From assembly GCA_014529385.2 (NCBI GenBank), contig CM043959.1, positions 64,431,753 to 64,495,752 on the forward strand: a stretch of 64,000 nt of DNA, in the 5' to 3' direction. The position numbers and the translations under genes were made by a program. Of this stretch, positions 25,301 to 37,119 are shown one piece after another (the first letter of the stretch is position 1; the number at the start of each line of letters is the position of its first letter). Origin of the DNA: Adiantum capillus-veneris. Its lineage: Eukaryota; Streptophyta; Polypodiopsida; Polypodiales; Pteridaceae. The notes under the pieces were generated by a model. The model did not search any database, was not told the origin of the DNA, and saw nothing but the letters and a program-made list of their open reading frames with translations.

Positions 25301-26215
25301 AGAACACCGGTTGAGGAGTTTGATTCCGTTATGATAGTATGATCAAAACTTCCAGCATGGTTGGGTAAGCCTAAAGAACCATGGATGTGTGGAGATTCGC
25401 AATGCAAAAGCTTAAAGCAAGATGATTGTATTCTAGAAAGGGAAATTGAAGATAAGGATTATATCCCATAACCATTTCCTGAAGAAGCATTAGAGCCACT
25501 AGAATGGGAACACATCTTGGCTACTCTGGATCCGTGCGTTGTGGATGATGGTCCCACAACAAAGTTTTGTGATAAATATGGCTTTGATGTCATTCCTTGT
25601 TTTGCAGTGAGTGTGATCCAAGAAAACGAAGAGAAACAGGCATTGATAAGTCCCCGAAATCAAAAGAAAACAAAGGAATGTCACAAATTAGAAGACCAGT
25701 TCTATGAATCTATAGAAAACTTGGAGCTTCAAGACGATGCTGACAATGAAAATCTAGACAACCCAGCAGGTGACATGGATGACACTTTAACTAATGCATG
25801 GTTTTATGATTGTCCAAATCAAAGACCTTGAACCAATGCCAATTCTACAAGAATAAAGTGCATCCAAAGTGGATTCCAAAATCCTCGATGGTGAAGAAAT
25901 CGCTAACGAGCATCCTCATACATGGCTTCTATACATGAAGAAAAGACTCAGCCAAAAAGAACACGACCATGTCGATCCAAGAGAAACCATATAGTAACTT
26001 TCCATAACCAGCCAAACCACCAAGGGAAAGCACCGGATATCAACCTTGCTGAGGATAGAAGTGACAATAATGATTCTTATGACACCCCCTACCAGGAACT
26101 CAGGTCATCACTATCACTAGTAGTTGTTAAGAAACCATGGAAAGCCAAAAGAAACAAACAAGTCAGAGCCAAAAAGTTTAAAAAATCTAGATATCAAAGA
26201 GCCAATTAGGCCAAA
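25300..26215 (+). pseudogene. Acidic and basic 3' ORFs of the giant element
   Basis: Open frame 25517-25831 begins in ATLDPCVVDDGPTTKFCD and ends in a strongly acidic stretch (ELQDDADNENLDN). 25922-26209 is basic (KRTRPCRSKRNH, KAKRNKQVRAKKFKKSR). Both have clear counterparts in block 1 (10700-11400), so they are part of the element. I know no function for them; an acidic domain followed by a basic one may contact Gag or RNA, which is guesswork. Confidence 0.6.
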
Positions 26216-26219
26216 AGCA

Positions 26220-26600
26220 GGTATGGATCAAGAAGATGAAGATCTCTGATGGAAAATCATAAAGTCACAAGCTTCCACAACTCAGATTTGGGTTCCAAAG
26301 AAGTTGATTCAAGCATAAAGAGGTGAGGAGTTTATTTGGATTCCAAAATGGTCAATGTATCAACTCCCAAAGTCTGAATCCCATCCCCAACCAAGCATAC
26401 AAGCGCTAAAGAAAAGACCGCTGCTGACTCACATGAAGACAAGGTGGATCCCAAAGAAGTCTCTTCAAACACAAACGACGCAGGGACAAGTATGGGTTCC
26501 CAAACAAGCATCATCAACAAGACAACTAGTCACTGCACTGCCGCTTGAATTCTTTCAACTCCTCCTACACTTACAGTACAATTAGAAGCAAGCAAGTCAC
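26220..26600 (+). pseudogene. W-[VI]-P-K repeat ORF
   Basis: Four copies of a [VIR]-W-[VI]-P-K motif about 20-30 residues apart: IWVPKK (~26289), FIWIPK (~26334), TRWIPKK (~26440) and QVWVPKQ (~26485), mostly in open frame 26355-26585. The same motifs occur in block 1. No family known to me is defined by this repeat. It lies just before the noncoding tail. Confidence 0.55.
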
Positions 26601-27273
26601 TCACTTCACCATTGCATGTTGTACAAGACTTATGGATAAGGAGATAAAGTGAATTCACAGGAAAGCTCAGAAGCAAAATAATCAGAGGCAATCAAAGAGG
26701 AAGTCCAAATATCTCTACAACCTTCAATCAAAAAATTGGCACAAGAGCTTCAAGGAACATCAATAGGAAGCCTCGCCAACATGCCAATAAGAAAATTGCC
26801 ACATCCTGCACATCATAAATTTTTTCCATGCATTGACTATGTATGCATAATAGGGCTACATTACAAGGCCTACACTGGCACAATTTTTAATTGCCCAAGC
26901 ACAACATATACCCTTGGCGATACCTTGCCATCCACGAGCACTCCAAATGGGGGGGGGGAGGCATTCTAAATGCGGACCTAATATTATGAATATTGGAGGG
27001 AAATGTTTTGTGAGCTGCATTGAATTTTTGCGTGTGATTGTGATAATGTTTGACAAAATTCAGAGTATATGCCCTCATAATAGCGTTAAAGGAGGAGTAC
27101 GCAGACAAAAGCCATATATGAGCCCTCGAGTGAGCCCCTAGGGACATGTGTACATTGTACATAGCGTTTGGAATTTGGTTCAAATGGTTTTGCTTTTTGT
27201 TGAGTTAATTTTTGGTTTTGTTTAGTTATTTTTAGAGATTTTCTCTTTTATTTTTATTTTTTGGAAAAAATTC

Positions 27274-28367
27274 ATAATCTAGATGAAGAAAAGACTGAAG
27301 AGATGCTTGAGCAGTACAAAGAGAAGAAGGTGCAAGAAAACGACAAAACTTCACGAGGTCTCAAAAGCCATATGCACAAGGCTATAATGTCAGAGGTAAG
27401 AAAAGAATGCACAACAAAATGAGGCCAAAAATGACTTGAGAATGGTCATAACACTATGGGATGGCCTACAAGGACAAAGAAAGTTGGTGATGCGACTAAA
27501 CAAGAGCACCCATCAAGTGTAAAGTTGCCTATAGACACTTCACGTGACTACGAGGCCGTATACAGGAAGTAGATCTTTATACTCCATATCTTCTATCTTG
27601 TATGTGAATTTTTGAAGCCTAACAAACAAAAGGGAGTAACAATACTGACAAAAAAGAGAGAGAGTCAAAAACGATAGTTCAGTCATCTATCACGATAAAT
27701 GTCTGCAGGAGCAACCAGGGATCAAGCCAAATTCTGGTCGTCAGTATTAGTTCTACATGTATTTGGTAGCCAGAAGGTGCTAGAGATGCCCATCAATCTT
27801 TTTCGAGACTGAAATCCAAAATAATCTAGATGAAGAAAAGACTGAAGAGATGCTTGAGCAGTACAAAGAGAAGAAGGTGCAAGAAAACGACAAAACTTCA
27901 TGAGGTCTCAAAAGCCATATGCACAAGGCTATAATGTCAGAGGTAAGAAAAGAATGCACAACAAAATGAGGCCAAAAATGACTTGAGAATGGTCATAACA
28001 CTATGGGATGGCCTACAAGGACAAAGAAAGTTGGTGATGCGACTAAACAAGAGCACCCATCAAGTGTAAAGTTGCCTATAGACACTTCACGTGACTACGA
28101 GGCCGTATACAGGAAGTAGATCTTTATACTGCATATCTTCTATCTTGTATGTGAATTTTTGAAGCCTAACAAACAAAAGGGAGTAACAATACTGACAAAA
28201 AAGAGAGAGAGTCAAAAACGATAGTTCAGTCATCTATCACGATAAATGTCTGCAGGAGCAACCAGGGATCAAGCCAAATTCTGGTCGTCAGTATTGGTTC
28301 TACATGTATTTGGTAGCCAGAAGGTGCTAGAGATGCCCATCAATCTTTTTCGAGACTGAAATCCAAA
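27274..28367 (+). repeat. 547 bp tandem duplication, nearly identical
   Basis: 27274-27820 is repeated head-to-tail as 27821-28367 with only a handful of differences (for example CACGAGG/CATGAGG, CTCCATA/CTGCATA, TTAGTTC/TTGGTTC). Block 1 has a single copy (18180-18660). The duplication is far younger than the LTRs. Confidence 0.95.
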
Positions 28368-29023
28368 AAGTTAGATTAGAAAGCCAAATACAAGTCCAAG
28401 TCAAGCCCAAACTTTGTCAGTAGGCTATGAATAGAGAATACAAGCCAATGATGAAGAAAAATTCAAAAAGGATAGAACTCTAACCCTTGGCCAGAGATGC
28501 AATCTTTTCAAATCTAAAGCCATGATAGCCATCTACATACCCTGTACATCATGTATATGAGTTGTTGGGACAAATGGGCTATGATAGCTCATAGATGGTC
28601 ATCTATAGCAAATGATGTCGGATAAGGCCCTTTTGAAGCAAGTTGCTAACTTGGGGAATTAATTGGGTTTTGTCAGGCTTTAATTAAGTCATGTATCAAG
28701 TAGAAGCAATATAAAGATTCACACAGCACACAAAAGCTATCAGTGGAAAATGTGACTTTGATCACCTTGATGCATGAACAAAAAAGTCCCCAATGAAGAA
28801 GAGCAAACACAAAAGGCAAACAATTGAAGACTCAAAGCTGTAAGTCATTCCTGAAGTTATACTAAGGCCAACAAGCACTAGACATCAAAAGAGATTCTAG
28901 TAAGGAATTTACAAAGGCATCCAAAAGACAATGTACAAGCAGTGGACAAAAATGACAAGAAAGACCAAATCGACATTAACAATCAGGTCATGTCAGGGAT
29001 GACATGAATGCGGAGGACGGAAG

Positions 29024-29987
29024 TGCTGACCCATGGGTCAACAGTAAGATCAACAATATGACATAACACAATTTTCGTACCAAAGTGTTTTTTTTTGAGA
29101 GTTATGAAATGATACGGATTATGGTCAAAAACACCATTTGTAATGAGTAGTTATTCTAGTTGCAGAAGCTGGGGTGCAATGGCACTTCCAGTAAATACAA
29201 AGCCATTTGACCCATTGAACTCTATTTTTGGTTTAACCTATGGTAGCCTTAGTATATAAGGTACCTAGGTGATTTTTGTAAAGAGAACTTTATCACAATC
29301 AAAGTTTTGAACTGCCATCAATTGTGTGTGTGAGTGAAAGAGAGAGAGCGTGAGCTTCATTCTGACACTACTTCTTGCTCACTCATCACATTGGAGATCC
29401 GACTGCACCATTGCAATAGACTCGGAGAGAGATACGCAACAATGCCAAGCATTCCATGCAAAACGGAACACACACGCTAACACATTTACGAGCTATTTGT
29501 GGTCATAAGTGTATCAAACGATGTTTGTTTTTTGCATGCAAGTAGTCGTTAGAATTGTGGTGACATAAGCTATGCATAGGTACTCGTAGATTTCAGTTTT
29601 GGGCACTTTTGAAATTTTGCTTTGTCTTCATACGCGTTTTTCACAGATGGATTTGGAGTGAGTATTTTGAGTGTAGAGGCTTTGGGACAGGTGTATCCTA
29701 GTGAGGGGACGGTGTTCCTTAATTTTCATACAATTCTAGTATGATTTGGTGAGTTTCCTTCTGTTTGTGTGTATGTAGGTTGGGTGGTGTAGTTAAGAGC
29801 AGTAAGATTCTTGATTTTGGTTTATTTGGCCTTCCAAAGTGTTGCATGTGTGGGATGGTCTCAGCCTGACAAGCTATAGAGATTGCCTCCGTGCGCCTAT
29901 CGTGTCATTTGTGTCCTTGATTGAAATAATGTTGATCCACGTAGTGTTGCATGTACTTTATAGGTGGTATGCTTCACTCCTGCAACA
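29024..29987 (+). repeat. 3' LTR of the giant element
   Basis: 964 bp, starting TGCTGACCCATGGGTCAAC and ending TGCAACA. It abuts a broken Gypsy reverse transcriptase at 29988. Confidence 0.8.
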
Positions 29988-30900
29988 ATGGGCGAGTTTA
30001 TCAAATAATTCATCCACTCATGGCAATGGATACTTGTTCTTAACAGTAACAATGTTTAGGCCACGGTAATCTATGCACGTACACGTACTACCATCCTTTT
30101 TCTTCACCAGAAAGATGGGAGAGGCCCACGGTGAAGATTTGGGTTGTATAAAATCTTTACTAAGGTAATCGGCAAGCTGACATGCTACCTCGGTAGCCTC
30201 AAAATGACTCATTCTATAGGGTGGTTTACTTACGGGCTTACTACCTGCAACCACGTGTAAGCCATGTTGCACAATACGTGTCAGTGGTTACCCTAATGGA
30301 AAATCATCTAGAAAAACATCCTTGTATTCCATTAATAATTCTTTTAACTTAATAGCACCATTTGCTTCTTCTGGTGAGAGAGAAGTAAGCCCTAATTGGA
30401 AGAGAAGAGAGAGAAAAACGTGGCATTAAGGAATTGCCATTTAAAACATTATAAAGGTTTGAAATAAAAATGACATCGTGAGTAACACAAAAAGAGTTCT
30501 TCTATTTCATACTGAGAAAAGATCTTCATAAGCTTGACAATACAAATAAGTGGCAAGAACATCCTTCTCTCCCAAGAACAGCACGTGCACGCCATTGAAT
30601 TCAAACATCAAACTGTTATGCTGATGATCCTAACCCATATAGCCACTCTTGACTAAGTACCACATCTACTTGATCCATATTTATGACTTGGAAATTCAAG
30701 GACTTGTGATACCCTTGAATCTCCAACGGTATATCTTTTACTTGAGTATCCTACACATCAGCATCATGATCGTTAATCATTACTACTTTGTAATGGTGGG
30801 AACTAGGAGTTTGGGGAAAATTGAGCCGTTTCACTAACTTATAGTTAATGAAATTGAAGCACCATTGTTGATCAAGATTATCACCTGGTGACCTTGAATA
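29988..30900 (-). pseudogene. Gypsy protease and truncated RT
   Basis: LINNGAS at ~30860-30880 matches the retropepsin loop with the catalytic Asp changed to Asn. 30272-30018 encodes the RT fingers: [49 protein letters not shown], then a stop and VDELFDKLAH ending at the LTR junction. The catalytic FADD box and everything after it are missing. RT family call is secure. Confidence 0.85.
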
Positions 30901-30959
30901 AATTCATGCACCTGTACCAGCTCGTGTGGACTAAAGGTTGGCTTCCACATTGAGGCCCT

Positions 30960-32200
30960 AATACAACACTCGTACACCGCTTTGATGTGTGTTACTTCCA
31001 CATTGGAAAGCAAGAGGAAGACTCGAGAGGCAGTAATTACACCATATGCATTTCTTTCTCCTTACCTTGAACGATAGATTTTGCCTTAGGACAATACTTT
31101 TTTCCATGTCCACTCCCTAAACATGTAAAACATAGCTTTTCCTTCTTAGCCTTCTCAAACTCCTTCTTTTTTTCAAACTCATAAATTGTGAGTGATAAAT
31201 ATATCAAAACCAAAAAGAACTACATAGGTAGCCTTCTCAAACTCTTCACTAGATAGATGTTCCCTAGGCCCCTTGGGCTTCTTGGACGCATTTGATGCAG
31301 CTACTATAAATTTTCTCTTATTATGTCTATGCTGTGTTCGCATATTTGCATGTGTAGTGTCAAGACACGTGAGTGTTATGCAATACTTTTTCATCGAGAT
31401 CATTGTGTATATGTGTTTGCACTGCTTCCTAAAGTGTCTTGGGGTATTGGGTTTTAACATACTTTTTAAGATTTGATGTTAATCCATGGATGAACCCATG
31501 CACTTGTTGAATGGTATCTAGTCCCTCCGGCTTGAGAATTGCATCACGATAGTGCAAGATATACTCCAACAGTGTCTTATGCTGATGCATAGAGCACTTG
31601 TTCCATGCATACCAATTTCATTTGTGGATAGAAATTCATTTTTGAACACATCCTCGAAGGCTACCCAAGTTTTTAGTATGGTGCCCTTCTCCTTGAGCGA
31701 CATATACCTTTGTAGGCATTACCCTCTAGTGCCAGACTTGTTTGCAATGTCTTGATTGCATCTGGAGTGCGTTTAAGATCGTGAATCCCATCCCATTTTC
31801 TCAGGAATATATTCACAATATCTTTGTTGCATTCCTTTTCTTCTCCTCTAAAAATCATTGGCTTGGTATTCTTTAACACGTCATTCAACTCTCTTTGTGA
31901 GAGAAGATGTAACCCCTCTAGATTGGAGCCTTGCTCCTATAGACTAGGGGTGCTCCCACCAAGTATGAGTGTCGGACAATCCTAGTCTGCTCATTAACTT
32001 GGCCCTTGGTTGATTGTTGCATGAATTGCACAAGCATATCGGTTATTTTAATGACTTTCGAATTCAACTGTGAAAACTTAGACTCTAAAACAGTCATACG
32101 TGTTTGCAGTGCTCTGCTAAGCAATTTGATGCTATCATCTGGCCATGATACCACGCATGCACCCTTCGTGAGATGGCCGATCACGGGGCAATAGTAGGTG
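30960..32200 (-). pseudogene. Gypsy gag with CCHC zinc knuckle
   Basis: From the N-terminal side: a coiled-coil-like stretch (LQTRMTVLESKFSQLNSKV, 31918-32184 frame), a segment with GTILKTWVAFEDVFKNEF (31518-31703), and a complete zinc knuckle CFTCLGSGHGKKYC (C-x2-C-x4-H-x4-C) at ~31095-31136 preceded by a Lys/Glu-rich helix. The parts are in different frames with stops. The knuckle would bind the element's RNA. Confidence 0.7.
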
Positions 32201-33001
32201 GAATTGGGGTAGGATTCTCAAAATCAAACGTACGCTGCATATCAATATACGAATCCATGACGTAATGTGCTTGTGCTAAAAAGAGAAAAGATGTACCTTG
32301 TGGTAAAAATAGCCTATCGAAACCAAACAATAACCATCAATGAACAACCACAAACGAAATTGACTAGCCTTGAAAAATCAAAATCATTAACTCGTAATTA
32401 ACTGTTGATGTTGACAACGAACAACATAAGTCACCGTTCAATTGAAAAACTTGCCGATACTTGAAAGCCCGTCAGAAAAGACCATGTCAACTCTGAGAAA
32501 GACAAAAGCTTCAATTTGAATAAGAGAACAAAGATATAAAATTATCTTTGAAACTTTCTGAAATTCTCTGAAATTGTAGAGAATTTGCAGCACTATGTTG
32601 ATGTAGATCTCCACCCTTCACTTTGGCAAAGGCTTTGCTCTCCACCGGATTCACTAGGACAGGGGTGTGAGGGGGTGGAGTTTTTTTGAAACAAAAAGGG
32701 GTGCCTTGCCTTGACCTTGGGTGCCAAGTGAGAAAACAAAGCTCCCTTGAGCTATGGCAACAATACAATAGCGCAGAGAGGGGAAAGAGAAGATGCCGTG
32801 TGCAACACATCGATTGAGAGAGCTTTTCTCCAGGCCATAACGTGCTCCCAAGGAGCCCATACTTGCCCAATTTTGTGTAGGCCGCCTCCGACTCTCCTCC
32901 CCATCCAAGCAGCCTCCTTCTCCACCATGGATTCACATGCAAGTTTGGTAAAATTAGGACCACGACTTGCTTTGCTTGAATTAGCTATGATACCACTATG
33001 A

Positions 33002-34926
33002 GACCGGGGTGTCTGGAACCTACCTCACCTCCCAGCCTCTTGCCCTTATATAGGCAACCCCCGAGCTCAAGTTCAAATTGGCCTTTGGCCTCACACCATC
33101 ACTGCTTTAAAGCACATCAATGACTTGGGGATGTGTCGTTGAAAGTGGAGCTACTCCAAGTTTCCATACGCATACGCAATTATTATTGAGGGTCATGTAC
33201 TCCACATGCCCAACCATATGCTACATACATAAAAAAGTAACAAAAGGCCATAAACTTTGGAGCCTTGAAAAAAAAAGTGCATTGCCACCTACTTTTCTAA
33301 AAACATAACTTTATTAGCGTTCAATCTAATTGGCATGCCTCTAAGACACTTGCAAAAGCCTTATTTACAAGGAGAGGAAGTCGGCATTGTCCATTTAGAA
33401 TCCAAAATAAAACAAGCAAAACTAAAATCCTTTGGTTAGTGAGTTGTTGGGGATGGAATCTTTGCCAAACCTCCCTTGCAACTACCAGAAGCATGTCCTA
33501 TGTCCTATGAAGCCATCCTTGAAGACAATGAGTCGTACAAAAAAGAAGAAGATCTTATGTTCGTAATTTTCAAATGATTTTATCCTTCACAGGTTTATGG
33601 TCATGCCTCCCATCATAGGCATTGAAGATGACAAGCCATGAACACTCCCCATTCCTAGTGCTTGTGTAAGACCAATTCACTCTCGCTTTACAAAATAGGA
33701 ATGAAAAACGATGTATTTGTCCTCCAGAACCCAATGATTACAAAGCTACTAAAGAAACTCAAATAGTTTGTCAGGTGCTATTTTGGAAAGGGGACACACC
33801 TTTGTGATATGCATGTGGGAATGATCCATTGAATCACTAAAGGCAAAGCCACAGAGAGAGGGGGCTTTAAGTGACAAGATTTTAATGGGAGTTGATTGTG
33901 CAAAAGTAGATAGAGGCTAGGGAAGGGCTTTGAGAAGACTAAATGTAGTAAATGACACACCCCTCTAGAGACTCGTGTTTAAAAACAAGAAGTGCATTGC
34001 TAGACTAGTGTTACCTTAACCTGACTAGGTGCTTCTCAAGGAAAGTCATGCACCGCAACTATATAGTCTTTGGTTGCTTGCGAGGTTGACACATGTCACA
34101 CGGGAAAACTATTGAGAGCAAACATAATGACGCAAACATAATGACTCTTTATTGTGAATCAAGGTATTCATGGATTGTGAAAACTCATTAATCTTCATTT
34201 TAAATTCATTCATAAAAGGGTCGTACATGAGTTATTTGCCACGATTGAAGGTCTCTTGACAAGGGTGTAACATTTGCTGTACTAGATATGGAGCCCAACA
34301 AGAAGGAAAATGAGGTTAAGGGGAGGCGGCAATACATCGGCCACAACCCAAACATGAAAATTGGGCTCGAGCAAGCAGAAAGATCTTTAAAGGGGTGAAA
34401 GCATGTATAGGTAGTATCACTTTTTGCACTTTTTAGTGGTACCCGTTAAAAAAAGTGGGGACCAGCAAAATTTTTGCAAAAAATATCAAAACTTGTCGGA
34501 CGTTATAGTTTTAGATTCTAGGTGAAAAAATCTATCCATTGATATAAAAGATGCTAGTTTATTTTACATGTAACACATGAAGATGGGGCTTGTAAAGTGC
34601 TACCAAAGGACATCCAAGACACCTCTTTTTGGTACCACCAATACATGCTTTCACCCAAAGACCTTCATGGATGCCCAAACTGAAGCGAGACGTGAAGTGA
34701 ATCTTGATACCAGCTCTAGCCTAGAAGCCAAGTACTTTCAAGGCTTGGAACATTTAGTTTCAATCTTGTACTTTTTTGTTGTCCACATATGCAATAAAAT
34801 CACTCAATCTCTCTTTCTCTCTCTCTCTCTCTCTTCCCCCTTGCCCGAAACAAAGTACTTTCAACCAATATCTCATTCAAGAGCCACTCTTTGTCCACCA
34901 TAGTAAAGGCAACAAGGGGAACTAAA
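33002..34926. other. LTR of the upstream Gypsy, then no recognisable gene
   Basis: On the minus strand a TATATAAG (complement of 33045-33052) lies about 45 bp before the LTR end and may be that LTR's promoter. I could not find the LTR's outer end. The rest (33.1-34.9 kb) has short frames only and a CT run near 34811-34833. Confidence 0.4.
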
Positions 34927-35401
34927 TGTAAGGTATCACGGATGTGAGCTCTTAGAAGAGTTCTAGATGAATCTAGAAGGTTCTTAACCTCCTTAAGCTT
35001 GAGGAAGAACCTAGAAGATTCTTAATCTCCTTAAGCTCGAGGAAGAACCTAGAAGGTTCTTAACCTTAAGCTTGAGGAAGAACCTAGACTCGTTTCCTAA
35101 CCTCTTAAAGCTCTAGTATAAATCGAGGTCTTGGGCTACAAGCCCCTGAGTCTCCTCAACACCAATTGTGAGGCTCCTACGAGGTAAGTCCTCTTCTAGT
35201 TCTTGCCTTGTTATCATTTCTTGTTCTTGTAATCAAGTCTTGTTTTGTAAGTCAAGCTTTGTAATCCAAGTTTTGTTTTCAAGTTTGTTTATCAAGTATT
35301 AAGTGTCGTAATCAAGATTAAGTTTATAATCAAGTCTAAAGCTCTTGTATATTGTGAGCATCCTCCCTTGCTCTTTTCTAGCTCATGACATGCTCATAAC
35401 A
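34927..35401 (+). repeat. LTR-like sequence of a plus-strand Gypsy
   Basis: Starts TGTAAGGTATCACGG and ends CTCATAACA shortly before a gag region, with a T-rich U5-like half. It contains three tandem 38 bp units (about 34973, 35011, 35049; CTAGAAGRTTCTTAA...). A related copy in reverse orientation lies at 49927-50134. The boundaries are my best estimate. Confidence 0.6.
34973..35083 (+). repeat. 3 x ~38 bp tandem repeat in LTR
   Basis: Three units beginning CTAGAAG[AG]TTCTTAA and ending GAGGAAGAAC, the last one 3 bp shorter. Confidence 0.85.
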
Positions 35402-35436
35402 GTTTGGCAAGACTCCACTCTTTGATTTTTCCTAGC

Positions 35437-36560
35437 CATGGAGTCTATATTGGAAGGTGTTATGTTTAGCTTGCAAAACTTGCAGCAACAAATTCAAGAG
35501 CTACACGAGAGCAACACACGATTACAAGCAGAGCAACCACACTCATTTAGTCCGGTGGTGCAAGAGCTTTAATTCCAGATTTAAGAGCTAAGAGAAGATA
35601 TCCATGGCCATAATAAAACCATGCCTTCAAAAAATCTACTCCAAAATAGAAAGGAGCCCAAGATCAACCTACCTGAAAAGTTGGATGGGACGAGATCAAA
35701 TTTTAGAGGGTAGCCATGGAGTTTGTTTTGGAAGGTGTCATGTCTAGCTTGCAAAATTTGTAGCAACAATTTCAAGAGCTACATGAGAGCAACACACAAT
35801 TACAAGCAGAGAAACCACACTCCTTAAGTCTGGTGATGCAAGAGCTTCAACGCAAGATCCAAGAGCTATGCAAAGCTAACCATGGCCATACTCCAAAATA
35901 GAAAGGAGCCCAAGGTCAACCTACCTGAAAAGTTTAATGGGACGAAATCAAAGTTTAGAGGCTTCCTTCAACAAGTGAAGCTATTCATACGCATGCAACC
36001 CGAGCGCTACCTTGATGGTGCTTCTCAAGTTGGTCTCATCAGAACGCTCCTCTCAGGTACATCCCTCTCTTGGTTTGTACCCCTACTTGAAAGGGACTCT
36101 CCTCTACTCTATGACCTCGCTGCCTTTGTAAGAGATTTTTCAACAACCTTTGGGGAAGTAGATAGAAAAAAAGTTATTGAAACCACGCTTTGCAAGTTAC
36201 AGCAGGGCCCTCACCCTGCATCGGTCTATGCATCTAAATTTAAATAGCTCACATGTGATTTAACCTAGCATGTGGATTATTTCATCAGCCAATTCTAGTG
36301 GGGTCTAAGAGATGATGTAAAAGATCTCTTGCTTACCATGCCAAAGGTTCAAACCCTAAGTGAATTCAAGCCATAGAGTATGACAATAGGCTCTTTGAAA
36401 GTCGACAAGGGAAGAGGTAGGAGGCAACCCTGCCCACTACCTTTACAACAATATCCAATACTAGAGGGGGTTTAAGGAACCAAGAAATTGATGTGGAACC
36501 CATGTAGATTGATGGACAAGGTTTAAACCGCTTTCACCCACAAGAGAAGCAATGAAGAAG
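35437..36560 (+). pseudogene. Gypsy gag with duplicated 5' end
   Basis: Starts near 35439 with MESILEGVMFSLQNLQQQI, a coiled-coil-like N-terminus. The first ~270 bp are duplicated (35437-35711 and 35712-35961), each copy reaching NRKEPK[IV]NLPEK. The second copy continues open at 35882-36247 with FLQQVKLFIRMQPERY, LSGTSLSWFVPLLE and FVRDFSTTFGEVDRKK, then past a stop SQFXWGLRDDVKDLLLTMP. This resembles the gag of sushi/Tcn1-like chromoviruses. A degenerate knuckle CMYCGALGHIVKY, lacking the last Cys, is at ~36575-36615. Confidence 0.75.
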
Positions 36561-36810
36561 AATAAATGGGCTATGCATGTATTGTGGTGCACTTGGACAT
36601 ATTGTTAAATATATCCAAGAAAAAAGAAACCTAAGATACAGAGCTTTACAACTTTAGCAAGTTTGGAAAACATGGATGTCACCAACCTCAATAGAGACCG
36701 TTTTGGTTGGGTCATGTGCACACCAAGACTCAACAAGGTCTCTTCCTACTTGCTGATGCAACATCCAGTTTCAGCATACCAATAAGGATTCATGTAACAG
36801 AAGACAAAAT

Positions 36811-37110
36811 GGAGGTGAAAGCTCTATTGTGGATAGTGGTGCCACCGCTTGTTTCATTGATGAAGAATTTGCTAAATAGCAAGGCTTAATGCTTGTGGAA
36901 AAACTAGCTCCAACATCTGTGAAGGTGATTGATGGCTGCCCACTTGCTTCAGGAGACATCAGGTATGGAACCCAAATAAATGAGCAGGTCTCTAAGATAG
37001 CGTTCAATGTCTTACACTACCCATCAAATCCAATTATCATTAGCCTATCTTGGCTTGAGTTATAAAATCTAGATGTTGATTTGAGGTCTCGAAGGGTTGA
37101 GAAAAGGGGG
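36811..37110 (+). pseudogene. Gypsy retropepsin
   Basis: ESSIVDSGATACFIDEEFA carries an intact D-S-G-A catalytic loop. One stop follows, then APTSVKVIDGCPLASG, and IIISLSWLEL with the final strand NLDVDLRSRRV. It is the normal continuation of the gag just upstream. Two stops make it non-functional. The Gypsy sequence ends soon after, at about 37110. Confidence 0.8.
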
Positions 37111-37119
37111 GCATAACAA

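Larger units (their letters stand above)
5146..29987 (+). mobile_element. Giant non-autonomous Gypsy-like LTR element
   Basis: Two direct ~0.95 kb repeats that start TGTTGACCC / TGCTGACCC and end CGCAACA / TGCAACA bound the element. A TTGGCGCCACT primer site follows the 5' LTR, and a purine tract (about 29006-29023) precedes the 3' LTR, as in Tat/Athila-type Gypsy elements. The interior holds gag and retropepsin remains but no RT, RNase H or integrase, so it would depend on enzymes in trans. The interior occurs twice: block 1 at ~6565-19080 (minus the nested insert) and block 2 at ~19160-28850. Flanking pentamers differ (CACTT left, ATGGG right), so there is no target-site duplication. Superfamily assignment is inferred from gag and primer site. 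Confidence 0.8.
29988..33001 (-). mobile_element. Minus-strand Gypsy, cut at its RT
   Basis: Minus-strand order: LTR end (...GGTCTCA at ~33001), primer site TGGTATCATAGC (complement of 32984-32995, one base off the initiator-Met consensus), leader, gag, zinc knuckle, protease, start of RT, then an abrupt end at 29988 where the giant element's LTR begins. RNase H and integrase are not found elsewhere in the window in a matching position. Many stops. Primer type and layout fit a chromovirus-like Gypsy. Confidence 0.75.

Noticed and set aside
5146-29987. Large DNA transposon or giant satellite
   Set aside because: TG...CA direct LTRs, primer site, purine tract, gag and retropepsin identify an LTR retroelement.
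32511-32963. 150-codon minus-strand frame upstream of the Gypsy gag
   Set aside because: Lies between primer site and gag, no conserved motif; treated as untranslated leader of that element.
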